Shown here piece by piece: positions 1 to 7,466 of a stretch of 64,000 bases of DNA. Each line of letters starts with the position of its first letter. Position 1 is the stretch's first letter. The stretch is from Microbacterium sp. BK668 (GTDB taxonomy: Bacteria > Actinomycetota > Actinomycetes > Actinomycetales > Microbacteriaceae), in assembly GCF_004362195.1 (NCBI RefSeq), contig NZ_SNWG01000001.1:2232001-2296000 (forward strand), read 5' to 3'. The notes beneath the pieces are model-generated. The model searched no databases, was not told the origin of the DNA, and saw only the letters and a program-made list of their open reading frames with translations. Position numbers and translations under genes: made by a program.

Positions 1-515
1 TCAACGCCCTCTACGGCCCGCTTCACGGCGGCGCCAACGAAGCCGTCCTCGACATGCTCGGCCGCATCCGAGAGTCGGGTGAGAGCGTGCAGCGCTTCGT
101 CGAGCGGGTGAAGAACAAGGAGGACGGCGTCAAGCTCATGGGCTTCGGGCATCGGGTCTACAAGAACTACGACCCGCGCGCGAAGCTCGTCAAGCAGTCC
201 GCCGACGAGGTCCTCACCGAGCTCGGGGTGCACGATCCGCTCCTCGACCTCGCGAAGGAGCTCGAGGAGATCGCGCTCAGCGACGACTACTTCAAGGAGC
301 GCCGGCTCTACCCGAACGTCGACTTCTACACGGGCGTGATCTACAAGGCGATGGGCTTCCCGACCCGCATGTTCACCGTCCTCTTCGCGATCGGCCGCCT
401 GCCCGGCTGGCTCGCGCACTGGCGTGAGATGCAGTCCGACCCGCAGACCAAGATCGGCCGTCCGCAGCAGCTGTACGTGGGGGCGGAGAAGCGCGATTAC
501 CCGGGCGTCTCCTGA
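1..515 (+). CDS. gltA: Citrate synthase, C-terminal part (5' end outside window)
   Basis: This enzyme condenses acetyl-CoA and oxaloacetate to citrate, the entry step of the TCA cycle in the cytoplasm. The frame is open from base 3 and ends in TGA at 513-515. All three catalytic residues of the family are visible: His in GPLHGGANE, His in [12 protein letters not shown], and Asp in VDFYTG. The C-terminus ([11 protein letters not shown]) is typical of the hexameric bacterial type. About 170 residues are present, so well over half of the usual 430-residue protein lies upstream of base 1. The next gene on the same strand starts 37 bp downstream and could be co-transcribed. The assignment is firm; only the start is unseen. 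Confidence 0.97.
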   Translation, partial: NALYGPLHGGANEAVLDMLGRIRESGESVQRFVERVKNKEDGVKLMGFGHRVYKNYDPRAKLVKQSADEVLTELGVHDPLLDLAKELEEIALSDDYFKERRLYPNVDFYTGVIYKAMGFPTRMFTVLFAIGRLPGWLAHWREMQSDPQTKIGRPQQLYVGAEKRDYPGVS

Positions 516-552
516 GCCCATGCACCGCGTCGCGGATCGACGGAGCTGACGG

Positions 553-1332
553 ATGCCTCGACTCCTCGTGCGGCGCCCGTCGCCGCACCTCGCCGGCGGC
601 GAGCTGACCCACCTCGACCGTGTGCCGGTGGATCCGGCTCTGGCACAGCGCCAATGGGAGCGGTACGTCGATGTGTTCCGGGACCGCGGGTGGGAGATCG
701 TCGAGGTCGATGCGGCCGACGAGCACCCGGACGGCGTGTTCGTCGAGGACGCGGTGGTCGTGTTCGACGATCTCGCCGTACTGTGTCGCGCCGGCGCCGA
801 GAGCCGCCGCGGCGAGAAGGAGTCCGTGCGCGCTGCGATCGCGACGACGGGCCTGGAGATGGCGGAGATCACGGCTCCGGCGACCCTCGACGGGGGTGAC
901 GTGCTCAAGATCGGGCGCACCGTCTACATCGGCGCCTCATCCCGCACCGACGCCGAGGGCATCGAGCAGCTCCGTGCGCTGCTCGAACCGCGCGGGTGGA
1001 CCGTCGAAGCGGTGCCCGTCAGCAGAGTGCTGCACCTCAAGAGCGGGGTCACGGCGCTGCCCGACGGCACGGTGATCGGCTTCGAACCTCTCGTGGACGA
1101 CCCGTCGGTCTTCCCGACCTTCGCCGGCGTTCCCGAGGCGCATGGCACGGCCGTCGTCGTCCTCGACGAGCACACCGTCCTGATGTCTGCCGACGCCCCC
1201 GACACCGCGGCGCTGCACCGAGCGCGAGGGCTCGAGGTCGTGACCACCGACGTCTCGGAGTTCGAGAAGCTCGAGGGCTGCGTCACCTGCCTCTCCGTCC
1301 GGCTGCGCGACGGAGAGCCGGATCTTCGCTAG
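553..1332 (+). CDS. Dimethylargininase / amidinotransferase-fold hydrolase
   Basis: A 259-residue protein of the pentein fold, most like N-omega,N-omega-dimethylarginine dimethylaminohydrolase, which yields citrulline and dimethylamine. Family landmarks are present in order: the acidic loop FVEDAVVVF, the LDGGDVL strand, the catalytic His in LHLKSGVT, and the nucleophilic Cys near the C-terminus in EGCVTCLSVRL. The length fits the family. The ATG at 553 has a GGAG-like ribosome site close upstream. The stop overlaps the convergent DUF222-HNH gene by 4 bp. The physiological substrate (methylarginine, arginine or another guanidino compound) cannot be told from sequence. Confidence 0.85.
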   Translation: MPRLLVRRPSPHLAGGELTHLDRVPVDPALAQRQWERYVDVFRDRGWEIVEVDAADEHPDGVFVEDAVVVFDDLAVLCRAGAESRRGEKESVRAAIATTGLEMAEITAPATLDGGDVLKIGRTVYIGASSRTDAEGIEQLRALLEPRGWTVEAVPVSRVLHLKSGVTALPDGTVIGFEPLVDDPSVFPTFAGVPEAHGTAVVVLDEHTVLMSADAPDTAALHRARGLEVVTTDVSEFEKLEGCVTCLSVRLRDGEPDLR

Positions 1333-2639
1333 AACGGCGGGGTGTCGCCTGGTGGGGGCAGCGAGTCGAGAAGCCGGCGTGTCGTGTGGCCGCTGGGGAA
1401 GCCGAGTTCGACCGTGTCATCGGGGCGTCGTCGGAAACGCAGGCGCGTGGTACCGCGGAGGGCGTGGTCGGGGTCGCAGAGGGGATGCAGGTTCGCCTGG
1501 TCGGTGGGGCCGTGTGCAGCGTATGGGATCCAATGGTCGATGTCGGCTTCGGCGGCGGCTCTGCGGCATCCGTCCCTGGTGCACTGGGCGTGACGCAGCG
1601 TGAGCCACTCCCGCTGCTGACGCGTGACCCGGCGCGAGCGGCGGTCCATGTCGAGGATGACGCCGGTGACCGGGTCGGTGATCACCCGCGTCAGCCTCCC
1701 GGCGTCCAGGAGCAGCCGGATCGCGGTCGCGTCGTCGATCGGGTCGCCGGTGTCCAGCAGTGGCTCGGTGTTCAGGTCGACGCCGCCCACGCGCGGCGGA
1801 GTGCGGCGCACCGATGATCGCGCGGCGGGCGAGAGGCGATCGATGGGGACGGTGACGAACACCTTCGTCTTCACCGCGGCCGGGGTGCCGCGCCCGGTGA
1901 GCCGGTCGCGGAACAGGTCGGCGCGTACCTGATCCCGCGTCCGCCCGTCCCGCCGCGCCTTCGAGAGGTGCTTGGCGGTCGCGGTGAGGCTTCTCTTGAT
2001 GGCGACAGCGTCCGTCGTCGTGACCAGGGCGCTGACCCAGCTCATCCCGTCCTCCGCCGCATGCAGGACGACGCGGCGGCGAGTGAACGCGTCTGCGTGC
2101 AGCTGGGCCTCGGGCAGCGGCGCTAGCCGACGCGCGAGGCGCGTCGCCCTCGCGCGGAACGACGCCGGCGCCGTCGACAGCGACACCTCGGCGAGCGTTC
2201 GGTCGAACTCCGATAAGGCACCCGCGTGCGCGCCGAACCGCGGCAGCAGCGCCACCGCCGCGTCGACCTGCGCCATGCTTGCGAAACCCTCCCTCGCCCG
2301 CGCCCACAGCAGTGGCAACGACGACCGCGCCGCGTCAGCCGTCGCCGCCACGGACCGGATCGTCGCCTCGGACAGGTTCAGCCGCAACGACCCCTCCAGC
2401 ACCGCACAGCGCTCCGCGGTCCGCACCGGATCGTCGTCACCGGTCAGGGCGTAGATCTCCGGATGCGACCGCGCCCACCCGATCGCATCGGCAAGGCGTT
2501 CCGCGCGTGAGGCCGCCAGCCGGTAGAGGTCGTACTGCTCCTCTTCGACCCCGCAGAACGCCACGTGCAGCGCCTCCTCCGCGGTCAGGCTGCCGGGCCG
2601 CGGTGCGTCACCGGCTGACTCGCGCGGGATTCGCTCCAT
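1329..2639 (-). CDS. DUF222 / HNH endonuclease-domain protein
   Basis: A 436-residue protein of the DUF222-HNH family that is typically multicopy in high-GC Actinobacteria. An N-terminal helical DUF222 region covers roughly residues 40-320. A C-terminal HNH motif has zinc-type cysteines (CTRDGC), the DIDHWIPY core histidine, and LHPLCDPDH. The nuclease residues look intact. The start ATG at 2639 follows a TAGTTT box by 6 bp, so the transcript is probably leaderless. It stands alone on its strand between unrelated genes. Members of this family are often annotated as endonucleases, but their role is not established; a selfish or defence function is possible. Confidence 0.85.
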   Translation of the reverse strand: MERIPRESAGDAPRPGSLTAEEALHVAFCGVEEEQYDLYRLAASRAERLADAIGWARSHPEIYALTGDDDPVRTAERCAVLEGSLRLNLSEATIRSVAATADAARSSLPLLWARAREGFASMAQVDAAVALLPRFGAHAGALSEFDRTLAEVSLSTAPASFRARATRLARRLAPLPEAQLHADAFTRRRVVLHAAEDGMSWVSALVTTTDAVAIKRSLTATAKHLSKARRDGRTRDQVRADLFRDRLTGRGTPAAVKTKVFVTVPIDRLSPAARSSVRRTPPRVGGVDLNTEPLLDTGDPIDDATAIRLLLDAGRLTRVITDPVTGVILDMDRRSRRVTRQQREWLTLRHAQCTRDGCRRAAAEADIDHWIPYAAHGPTDQANLHPLCDPDHALRGTTRLRFRRRPDDTVELGFPSGHTTRRLLDSLPPPGDTPPF

Positions 2640-2645
2640 GCACAG

Positions 2646-2651
2646 AAACTA
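2646..2651 (-). promoter_or_regulatory. TAGTTT -10 box, leaderless start of the DUF222-HNH gene
   Basis: On the minus strand TAGTTT lies 6 bp before the ATG at 2639, placing the predicted transcription start on or next to the start codon. No ribosome-binding site is seen between them. Confidence 0.5.
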
Positions 2652-2712
2652 CTCCCGGTCACCGACATCCGTTCGACGACCGGGTGCCGTCGTTCGTCTC
2701 GCCCGGATCCCA

Positions 2713-3669
2713 TCAGGCGTGCAGCGCCTCGTTGAGCGTGACGCCGACACCGGCCCGGCGCACGGCCTCGATCGCACCGGTGAGCGAGTTGCGGCGGAAC
2801 AGCAGGCCGTCCTTCCCCGACAGCTCGGCGCCCTTCACGACCGGACGCGAGCCGTCGGCGCGCGGCGTCTCGTCGGCGAGCACGACCTTCGATCCCGCCG
2901 TGACGTAGAGGCCCGCCTCCACGACGCAGTCGTCGCCGAGCGAGATGCCGATGCCGGCGTTGGCGCCCAGGAGCGTACGCGCGCCGATCGAGACGCGGTG
3001 CGCGCCACCGCCCGAGAGCGTGCCCATGATCGAGGCCCCGCCGCCGATATCGCTGCCGTCGCCCACCACGACGCCCTGTGAGATGCGGCCCTCGACCATC
3101 GAGGCGCCGAGCGTGCCGGCGTTGAAGTTGACGAAGCCCTCGTGCATGACCGTCGTGCCGGGGGAGAGGTACGCGCCGAGGCGGACGCGCGAGGCATCCG
3201 CGATGCGCACTCCCGGCGGTGTGACGTAGTCGAGCAGGCGCGGGAACTTGTCCAGACCCTGCACCTGGATCCCGTCCCGCTGAAGGAACGGCCGGAGCCG
3301 GGTCAGGTCCTCGGGATGGATGGGTCCCGCGCTCGTCCAGGCGACGTTGGGCAGATGGCCGAAGACGCCGGTCAGGTCCACCTCGTTCGGCTTCACGAGC
3401 CGGTGCGAGAGCGCCTGGAGGCGGAGATAGGCGTCGGAGGTCGAGGCGGGCGGGGCGTCCAGGTCGACCTCGACGATCACGACGTCCACCGAGACGGCCC
3501 GGCGGGCGTCGGGCACGGCGAGGTGCTCGAGGTCTTCCGGAGGCATCGCGGGGTCGAGGCCGAGCGGTATGCGACCGGGCTTGGGCTCGGGGAACCACGT
3601 GTCGAGGACCGTCCCGTCGCCCGCCGTCGTCGCGAGGCCCATGCCCCAGACCCACCGCTCGTCGCTCAT
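2713..3669 (-). CDS. dapD: 2,3,4,5-tetrahydropyridine-2,6-dicarboxylate N-succinyltransferase
   Basis: This enzyme succinylates tetrahydrodipicolinate in the succinylase branch of lysine and meso-diaminopimelate synthesis, supplying peptidoglycan and lysine. The 318-residue protein matches the long actinobacterial DapD type. It has an N-terminal domain starting MSDERWVWGMGLATT, then a left-handed beta-helix of hexapeptide repeats (for example GANAGIGISLGDDCVVEAG). The frame is open 31 codons further upstream, but the ATG at 3669 fits the family N-terminus and follows TACCGT by 7 bp. It is divergent from dapE, 65 bp apart, so two steps of the same pathway share one short promoter region. Confidence 0.95.
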   Translation of the reverse strand: MSDERWVWGMGLATTAGDGTVLDTWFPEPKPGRIPLGLDPAMPPEDLEHLAVPDARRAVSVDVVIVEVDLDAPPASTSDAYLRLQALSHRLVKPNEVDLTGVFGHLPNVAWTSAGPIHPEDLTRLRPFLQRDGIQVQGLDKFPRLLDYVTPPGVRIADASRVRLGAYLSPGTTVMHEGFVNFNAGTLGASMVEGRISQGVVVGDGSDIGGGASIMGTLSGGGAHRVSIGARTLLGANAGIGISLGDDCVVEAGLYVTAGSKVVLADETPRADGSRPVVKGAELSGKDGLLFRRNSLTGAIEAVRRAGVGVTLNEALHA

Positions 3670-3676
3670 GACGTCA

Positions 3677-3682
3677 ACGGTA
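3677..3682 (-). promoter_or_regulatory. TACCGT -10 box, leaderless start of dapD
   Basis: Minus-strand TACCGT ends 7 bp before the dapD ATG at 3669. It supports the chosen start over the upstream in-frame ATG at 3762, which lies inside the neighbouring dapE coding region. Confidence 0.5.
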
Positions 3683-3722
3683 GCGCCCCAGCCAGGGCCG
3701 CTCGTGCCTCGGGGCCGGTCGC

Positions 3723-3728
3723 TAGACT
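3723..3728 (+). promoter_or_regulatory. TAGACT -10 box, leaderless start of dapE
   Basis: TAGACT followed by 6 bp and then the dapE ATG at 3735. This is the same arrangement as at many other gene starts in this window. Confidence 0.55.
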
Positions 3729-3734
3729 CGGGGG

Positions 3735-4808
3735 ATGCCGGATCTCGATCTGTCCGCGACATCCGTCGACCTCACGCGGGCCATCTGCGACATCCCGAGC
3801 GTCTCCGGCGACGAGGGCGGGCTCGCCGATGCCATCCAGCGGGCCATCGGCGATCTGCCCCATCTCGACGTCTTCCGCGACGGCGACACCATCGTCGCCC
3901 GCACAGACCGCGGCCGGTCGCAGCGCGTCGTCATCGCCGGGCACATCGACACCGTACCGATCAACGGCAACGTCCCCACGCGCGATGTCGACATCGAGGG
4001 TCGCCCCCACCTCTGGGGCCGCGGCACCGTCGACATGAAGGCCGGAGTGGCGGTGCAGCTGAAGCTCGCCGCGGAGCTCGTCGATCCCCGGATCGACATC
4101 ACGTGGATGTGGTACGACCACGAGGAGGTGGATGCCGCGCTCAACGGCCTCAACCGGCTCTCGGCGTCCCGGCCCGACCTCTTCGCGGGCGACTTCGCGA
4201 TCCTCGGCGAGCCGTCCAACGGCGAGGTCGAGGGTGGATGCAACGGGAACCTCCGGGCGATCGTGCGCACACACGGAGTGCGCGCGCACAGCGCGCGGGC
4301 GTGGGTCGGCGAGAACGCGATCCACAAGGCGGCGCCGATCCTCGCGCGGCTGGCCGAGTACCGCCCGCGTGAGGTCGCGGTGGAGGGGCTCGTCTACCGC
4401 GAAGGCCTCAGCGCGGTCCGGGTGCGGGGCGGCGTCGCGGGCAACGTCATCCCGGACCTCTGCGAGGTCGAGGTGAACTACCGCTTCGCTCCGAGCCGCT
4501 CGGTGGAGGAGGCGACGAGTCACGTCCGCGACGTGCTCGCCGGGTTCGAGGTCGAGGTCGTCGACAGCGCCGCCGGCGCCCGCCCGGGCTTGGACGCACC
4601 GCTCGCCCAGGAGTTCGTCGCCGCCGTCGGCGCGCAGCCGCGGCCGAAGTACGGCTGGACCGACGTCGCCCGCTTCTCGGCTCTCGGCGTGCCCGCGGTG
4701 AACTACGGCCCCGGCGACCCGCACCTCGCCCACCATGACCAGGAGCGCGTCCCGATCGATCAGATCGTCGACGTCGAGCGTGGACTGCGCTCGTGGCTGA
4801 TCTCCTGA
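3735..4808 (+). CDS. dapE: Succinyl-diaminopimelate desuccinylase
   Basis: An M20-family binuclear metal enzyme that removes succinate from N-succinyl-LL-diaminopimelate, the step preceding DapF. The 357 residues include the metal ligand motif GHIDTVP, the bridging Asp in GRGTVDMKAG, the catalytic and metal Glu pair in DHEEVD, the Glu in ILGEPSNGEVEGG, and the late His in HHDQERVPID. The middle section is the dimerisation domain. The start is fixed by TAGACT six bases upstream. The 3' end overlaps the next gene by 16 bp, suggesting translational coupling. It diverges from dapD. Confidence 0.95.
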   Translation: MPDLDLSATSVDLTRAICDIPSVSGDEGGLADAIQRAIGDLPHLDVFRDGDTIVARTDRGRSQRVVIAGHIDTVPINGNVPTRDVDIEGRPHLWGRGTVDMKAGVAVQLKLAAELVDPRIDITWMWYDHEEVDAALNGLNRLSASRPDLFAGDFAILGEPSNGEVEGGCNGNLRAIVRTHGVRAHSARAWVGENAIHKAAPILARLAEYRPREVAVEGLVYREGLSAVRVRGGVAGNVIPDLCEVEVNYRFAPSRSVEEATSHVRDVLAGFEVEVVDSAAGARPGLDAPLAQEFVAAVGAQPRPKYGWTDVARFSALGVPAVNYGPGDPHLAHHDQERVPIDQIVDVERGLRSWLIS

Positions 4809-6034
4809 CCGACGCGTCCGCCGAGCGCACGCCGCCTCGGCGATGGCTCGCCGCGCTGCCTGTCGCCGTCCGGATCGGGCTCATCTACGTCCTCGCCCGC
4901 GCCGTCACGACGGTCTTCCTCGTGATCGCCGCCGAGCTCGCGCCCCCCGTCTCGCGCTTCGGCAGCGAGGCGTCCATCGCCTCGTTCGCGGCGGGCTGGG
5001 ACGCGTGGTGGTACTGGTACGTGGCCGGTTACGGCTATCCCGCCACGCTGCCCCTCACCGACAGCGGACTCGTGGCCGAGAATGCATGGGCCTTCATGCC
5101 CCTCTATGCATATCTGGCAGGCGCCGCCGGTGCGATCTTCGGATCATGGGTCGCGGGCGCGGTCATCGTGTCGCTCGTCGCCGGCTACCTCGCATGCCTC
5201 GTGCTCTACCGCATGCTGCGGGCCCGCGGTGACGATGCGATGGCGTCATGGGCGGTCGCCTTCTTCGCCGCGGCTCCCGTCGCCGCTCTGTTCCAGATCG
5301 GATACGCGGAGGCCCTGTTCCTGCTCTGGCTCTTCCTCGCCCTGTGGTGCGTCATGCAGCGCCGGTACGCGTGGCTCTATCTGCTCATCCCGCTCATGGG
5401 CTACACGCGCCCCGGGGTCCTCGCCTTCGCACTCTTCCTCGGACTGCACGGAGTCGCCCGCTGGTTCACGCGTCGCCGTGAATCCCTTCCGGCGCGGCAC
5501 GTCGTGCACATCGTCCTGCTCGGCGCTCTCGCCGTCGTCGTGGGGTTCTCGTGGCAGGTGATCGCCGCCCTGGCGACCGGGGATCCGGGCGCCTACCTCT
5601 CGACCGAGCTCGCCTGGCGCCGCAACTGGATGCTCGACCCCCCGGCTCACTTCGTGCCGCTGGAAGGCTTCGTCCAAGCGGCGGAGTTCTGGAGCACGGA
5701 GTGGAAAGTGCCCCCGGCGCTCGTACTCGCGCTCGTCGCGCTCGCGGTGGCCGCCTTCGCGACGCTGCTGCTGTTCGACCCGCACGTGCGCCGCCTCGGC
5801 GCCGACCTCCGGCTGTGGAGCGCGAGCTATGCCGTGTACCTCCTCGCCGTCTTCTTCCCGCAGTCGAGCATCTTCCGGCTCCTCGTCCCCCTGTCGCCGC
5901 TCTGGGGCGCCGCGGCGATCCCGCGCTCGACCGCATGGCGGGTGGGCGTGCTGACGGTCTGCCTGATCGGACAGTGGCTGTGGATCTACACGATGTATGC
6001 GCTCGCAGGCACGGCGCTGTGGACCGTGCCCTGA
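4793..6034 (+). CDS. GT-C family mannosyltransferase-like membrane protein (PIG-V-like)
   Basis: A 413-residue polytopic membrane protein with about 8-10 hydrophobic segments. The first luminal-side loop carries the acidic motif FAAGWDAWWYWYVAGYGYP, followed by AWAFMPLYAYLAG. These resemble the WD-type acidic loop and FFPLYP motif of PIG-V and other GT-C mannosyltransferases that use polyprenyl-phosphate sugars. The start is a GTG at 4793 inside the end of dapE, so it is probably expressed with dapE. The acceptor and sugar are unknown; a cell-envelope glycoconjugate is the reasonable inference. The fold-level call is moderately secure, the specificity is not. Confidence 0.7.
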   Translation: MADLLTDASAERTPPRRWLAALPVAVRIGLIYVLARAVTTVFLVIAAELAPPVSRFGSEASIASFAAGWDAWWYWYVAGYGYPATLPLTDSGLVAENAWAFMPLYAYLAGAAGAIFGSWVAGAVIVSLVAGYLACLVLYRMLRARGDDAMASWAVAFFAAAPVAALFQIGYAEALFLLWLFLALWCVMQRRYAWLYLLIPLMGYTRPGVLAFALFLGLHGVARWFTRRRESLPARHVVHIVLLGALAVVVGFSWQVIAALATGDPGAYLSTELAWRRNWMLDPPAHFVPLEGFVQAAEFWSTEWKVPPALVLALVALAVAAFATLLLFDPHVRRLGADLRLWSASYAVYLLAVFFPQSSIFRLLVPLSPLWGAAAIPRSTAWRVGVLTVCLIGQWLWIYTMYALAGTALWTVP

Positions 6035-6044
6035 ACCGGCGGCG

Positions 6045-6083
6045 CCGACGGCCGCCTATTGGGCGCGGATTATCCGCCGTCGG
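6045..6083. repeat. Nested inverted repeats upstream of the DUF3117 gene
   Basis: Outer arms CCGACGGC (6045-6052) and GCCGTCGG (6076-6083) enclose a second palindrome, GCGGAT-T-ATCCGC (6065-6077), overlapping the right outer arm by two bases. It sits between the stop of the membrane protein at 6034 and the DUF3117 start at 6133. It could be a terminator for the former or an operator for the latter. Confidence 0.45.
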
Positions 6084-6132
6084 AGGTGCGGGATAAACTT
6101 GACGCGCAGACCTACGACGAAAGGGAGCCGCG

Positions 6133-6306
6133 ATGGCAGCCATGAAGCCGAGAACCGGAGACGGACCGATGGAGGCCGTTAAGGAGGGTCGCCTCATCAT
6201 CGTGCGCGTCCCGCTGGAGGGCGGCGGCCGCCTTGTCGTCTCCGTGAACGACGCTGAGGCGAAGGAGCTGTACGACGTGCTGGGTGACGTCGTCAACGCC
6301 GCCTGA
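6133..6306 (+). CDS. DUF3117 family small conserved actinobacterial protein
   Basis: A 57-residue protein that matches the DUF3117 signature: MAAMKPRTGDGP at the N-terminus and VRVPLEGGGRLVVSV in the middle. This family is almost invariant in Actinobacteria (for example Rv1211 in M. tuberculosis, from memory), but its function is unknown. A clear AAGGGAG ribosome site precedes the ATG by 6 bp. No membrane segment or signal peptide is present. It is monocistronic, with an inverted-repeat region upstream and a strong bidirectional terminator 10 bp downstream. Confidence 0.93.
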   Translation: MAAMKPRTGDGPMEAVKEGRLIIVRVPLEGGGRLVVSVNDAEAKELYDVLGDVVNAA

Positions 6307-6315
6307 CAGGTGGAG

Positions 6316-6357
6316 AACGACGGAACGGCCGGTCTTCGGACCGGCCGTTCCGTCGTT
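6316..6357. terminator. Perfect bidirectional hairpin terminator
   Basis: A perfect 19-bp inverted repeat (arms 6316-6334 and 6339-6357) with a TTCG tetraloop lies between the convergent DUF3117 and O-methyltransferase genes. The stem and the stable UUCG-type loop make it a convincing shared terminator, although no long T-tract follows. Confidence 0.85.
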
Positions 6358-6363
6358 CAGGCA

Positions 6364-6999
6364 TCAGTCGCCCGGGACGGTCGTGAGCTGGAGGAGGCCT
6401 TCGCCGACGATGGAGAGCGCGCCGAGGACGGCGGGGGAGGCCTGCGTCTCCTGGATGAGCGAACGGTACGCGGTCGTGACGGCATCGCGGCGGACGGGAT
6501 CGGCGACGGACCCGCCGTGGAGCACGCGGGGCACGAGCACCGTCCCGCCGGCGCGCACGAGTCGCAGCCCGTGCTCGACGAACTCGATGACGCCGTCAGG
6601 GTCCGCATCGACGAGCACGATGTCGTAGGACGCCTCGTTCATGCGGGGCAGCACATCGGATGCCCGGCCGGTGATGAAGCGTGCCCGGGCCGGCGCGACG
6701 CCCGCGTCGGAGAACGCCTTGCGGGCGGCGGCGAGGTGCTCGGGCTCGCTGTCGATCGTCGTCAGCGTCGCCCGCGGCGCGCCCCGCAGGAGCCACAGTC
6801 CCGAGACGCCCGCTCCGGTCCCGATCTCGACGATGTTGAGGGACTGGGATGCCGCGGCCAGCAGCGCGCACTGTGCGCCGACCGCCGCACTGACCGGAGC
6901 TGCGCCGAGCTCCAGCGCGTGTGCGCGCGCCCGGGCGATGTGATCCGGTTCGACCGTCGCCTCGTTCGCGAAGCGGTAGTTCGCGTCCTGCTCGCTCAT
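6364..6999 (-). CDS. O-methyltransferase, class I SAM-dependent (family 3)
   Basis: A 211-residue cytoplasmic methyltransferase of the cation-dependent O-methyltransferase type. The SAM-binding glycine loop is VEIGTGAGVSGLWLL, with the acidic ribose-binding residue in TTIDSEPEHL and the metal-site-like DIVLVDADPDGV. The ATG at 6999 is chosen because GGAGGAG lies just upstream; the open frame continues further 5' but overlaps tatB. It corresponds in sequence type and position to Rv1220c of mycobacteria, where sigE normally follows; here tatB follows directly on the opposite strand. The substrate is unknown. Confidence 0.85.
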   Translation of the reverse strand: MSEQDANYRFANEATVEPDHIARARAHALELGAAPVSAAVGAQCALLAAASQSLNIVEIGTGAGVSGLWLLRGAPRATLTTIDSEPEHLAAARKAFSDAGVAPARARFITGRASDVLPRMNEASYDIVLVDADPDGVIEFVEHGLRLVRAGGTVLVPRVLHGGSVADPVRRDAVTTAYRSLIQETQASPAVLGALSIVGEGLLQLTTVPGD

Positions 7000-7061
7000 G
7001 CCGCACTCCTCCCCGGGAAAGCCTATGCCGACCGCGTGGGAGGACAGATCAGGCGCGGCGG

Positions 7062-7067
7062 TAACCT
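7062..7067 (+). promoter_or_regulatory. TAACCT -10 box, leaderless start of tatB
   Basis: TAACCT is followed by 6 bp and then the tatB GTG at 7074. The intergenic space to the divergent methyltransferase is only 74 bp. Confidence 0.5.
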
Positions 7068-7073
7068 GAGGGA

Positions 7074-7466
7074 GTGTTCTTCGGTCTGACCTTCGAGAAG
7101 CTGATCGTGATCGGCGTGATCGCGGCACTGCTCATCGGACCGGAGCGACTCCCGCAGTACGCGGAGAGCCTCGCGCGCCTCACCACCCGGGCCCGCGACT
7201 TCCTGCGCAACGCGAAGACCCGCGTGCAGGACGAGATGGGCGAGGACTTCGACGACGTGGACTGGCGGACGCTCGATCCTCGTCGTTACGACCCGCGACG
7301 CATCATCCGCGAGGCGCTCCTGGACGACGCCCCCGTCCCCACGGTGCGCGCCGTCGCGGCGGGCGCCGCGATCGAGGCGACCTCCCCGAGCGCGTCGGCT
7401 CCGCCGGGCGCCGCGCGAGGCTTCAGCCCGAACGATCCGCCGCCGTTCGACGGCGAGGCGACTTAG
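7074..7466 (+). CDS. tatB: Sec-independent protein translocase TatB-like subunit
   Basis: A 130-residue TatA/B-family protein. It has one short N-terminal membrane helix (FEKLIVIGVIAALLIGP), the hinge and conserved E-R-L-P motif, then an amphipathic helix and a long acidic, disordered C-terminal tail. TatB contacts TatC to receive twin-arginine precursors. The position next to mrp and the longer tail favour TatB over TatA. The GTG start at 7074 is supported by a TAACCT box 6 bp upstream. It converges with the mrp gene, overlapping its end by 4 bp. No tatC lies in the window. Confidence 0.88.
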   Translation: MFFGLTFEKLIVIGVIAALLIGPERLPQYAESLARLTTRARDFLRNAKTRVQDEMGEDFDDVDWRTLDPRRYDPRRIIREALLDDAPVPTVRAVAAGAAIEATSPSASAPPGAARGFSPNDPPPFDGEAT

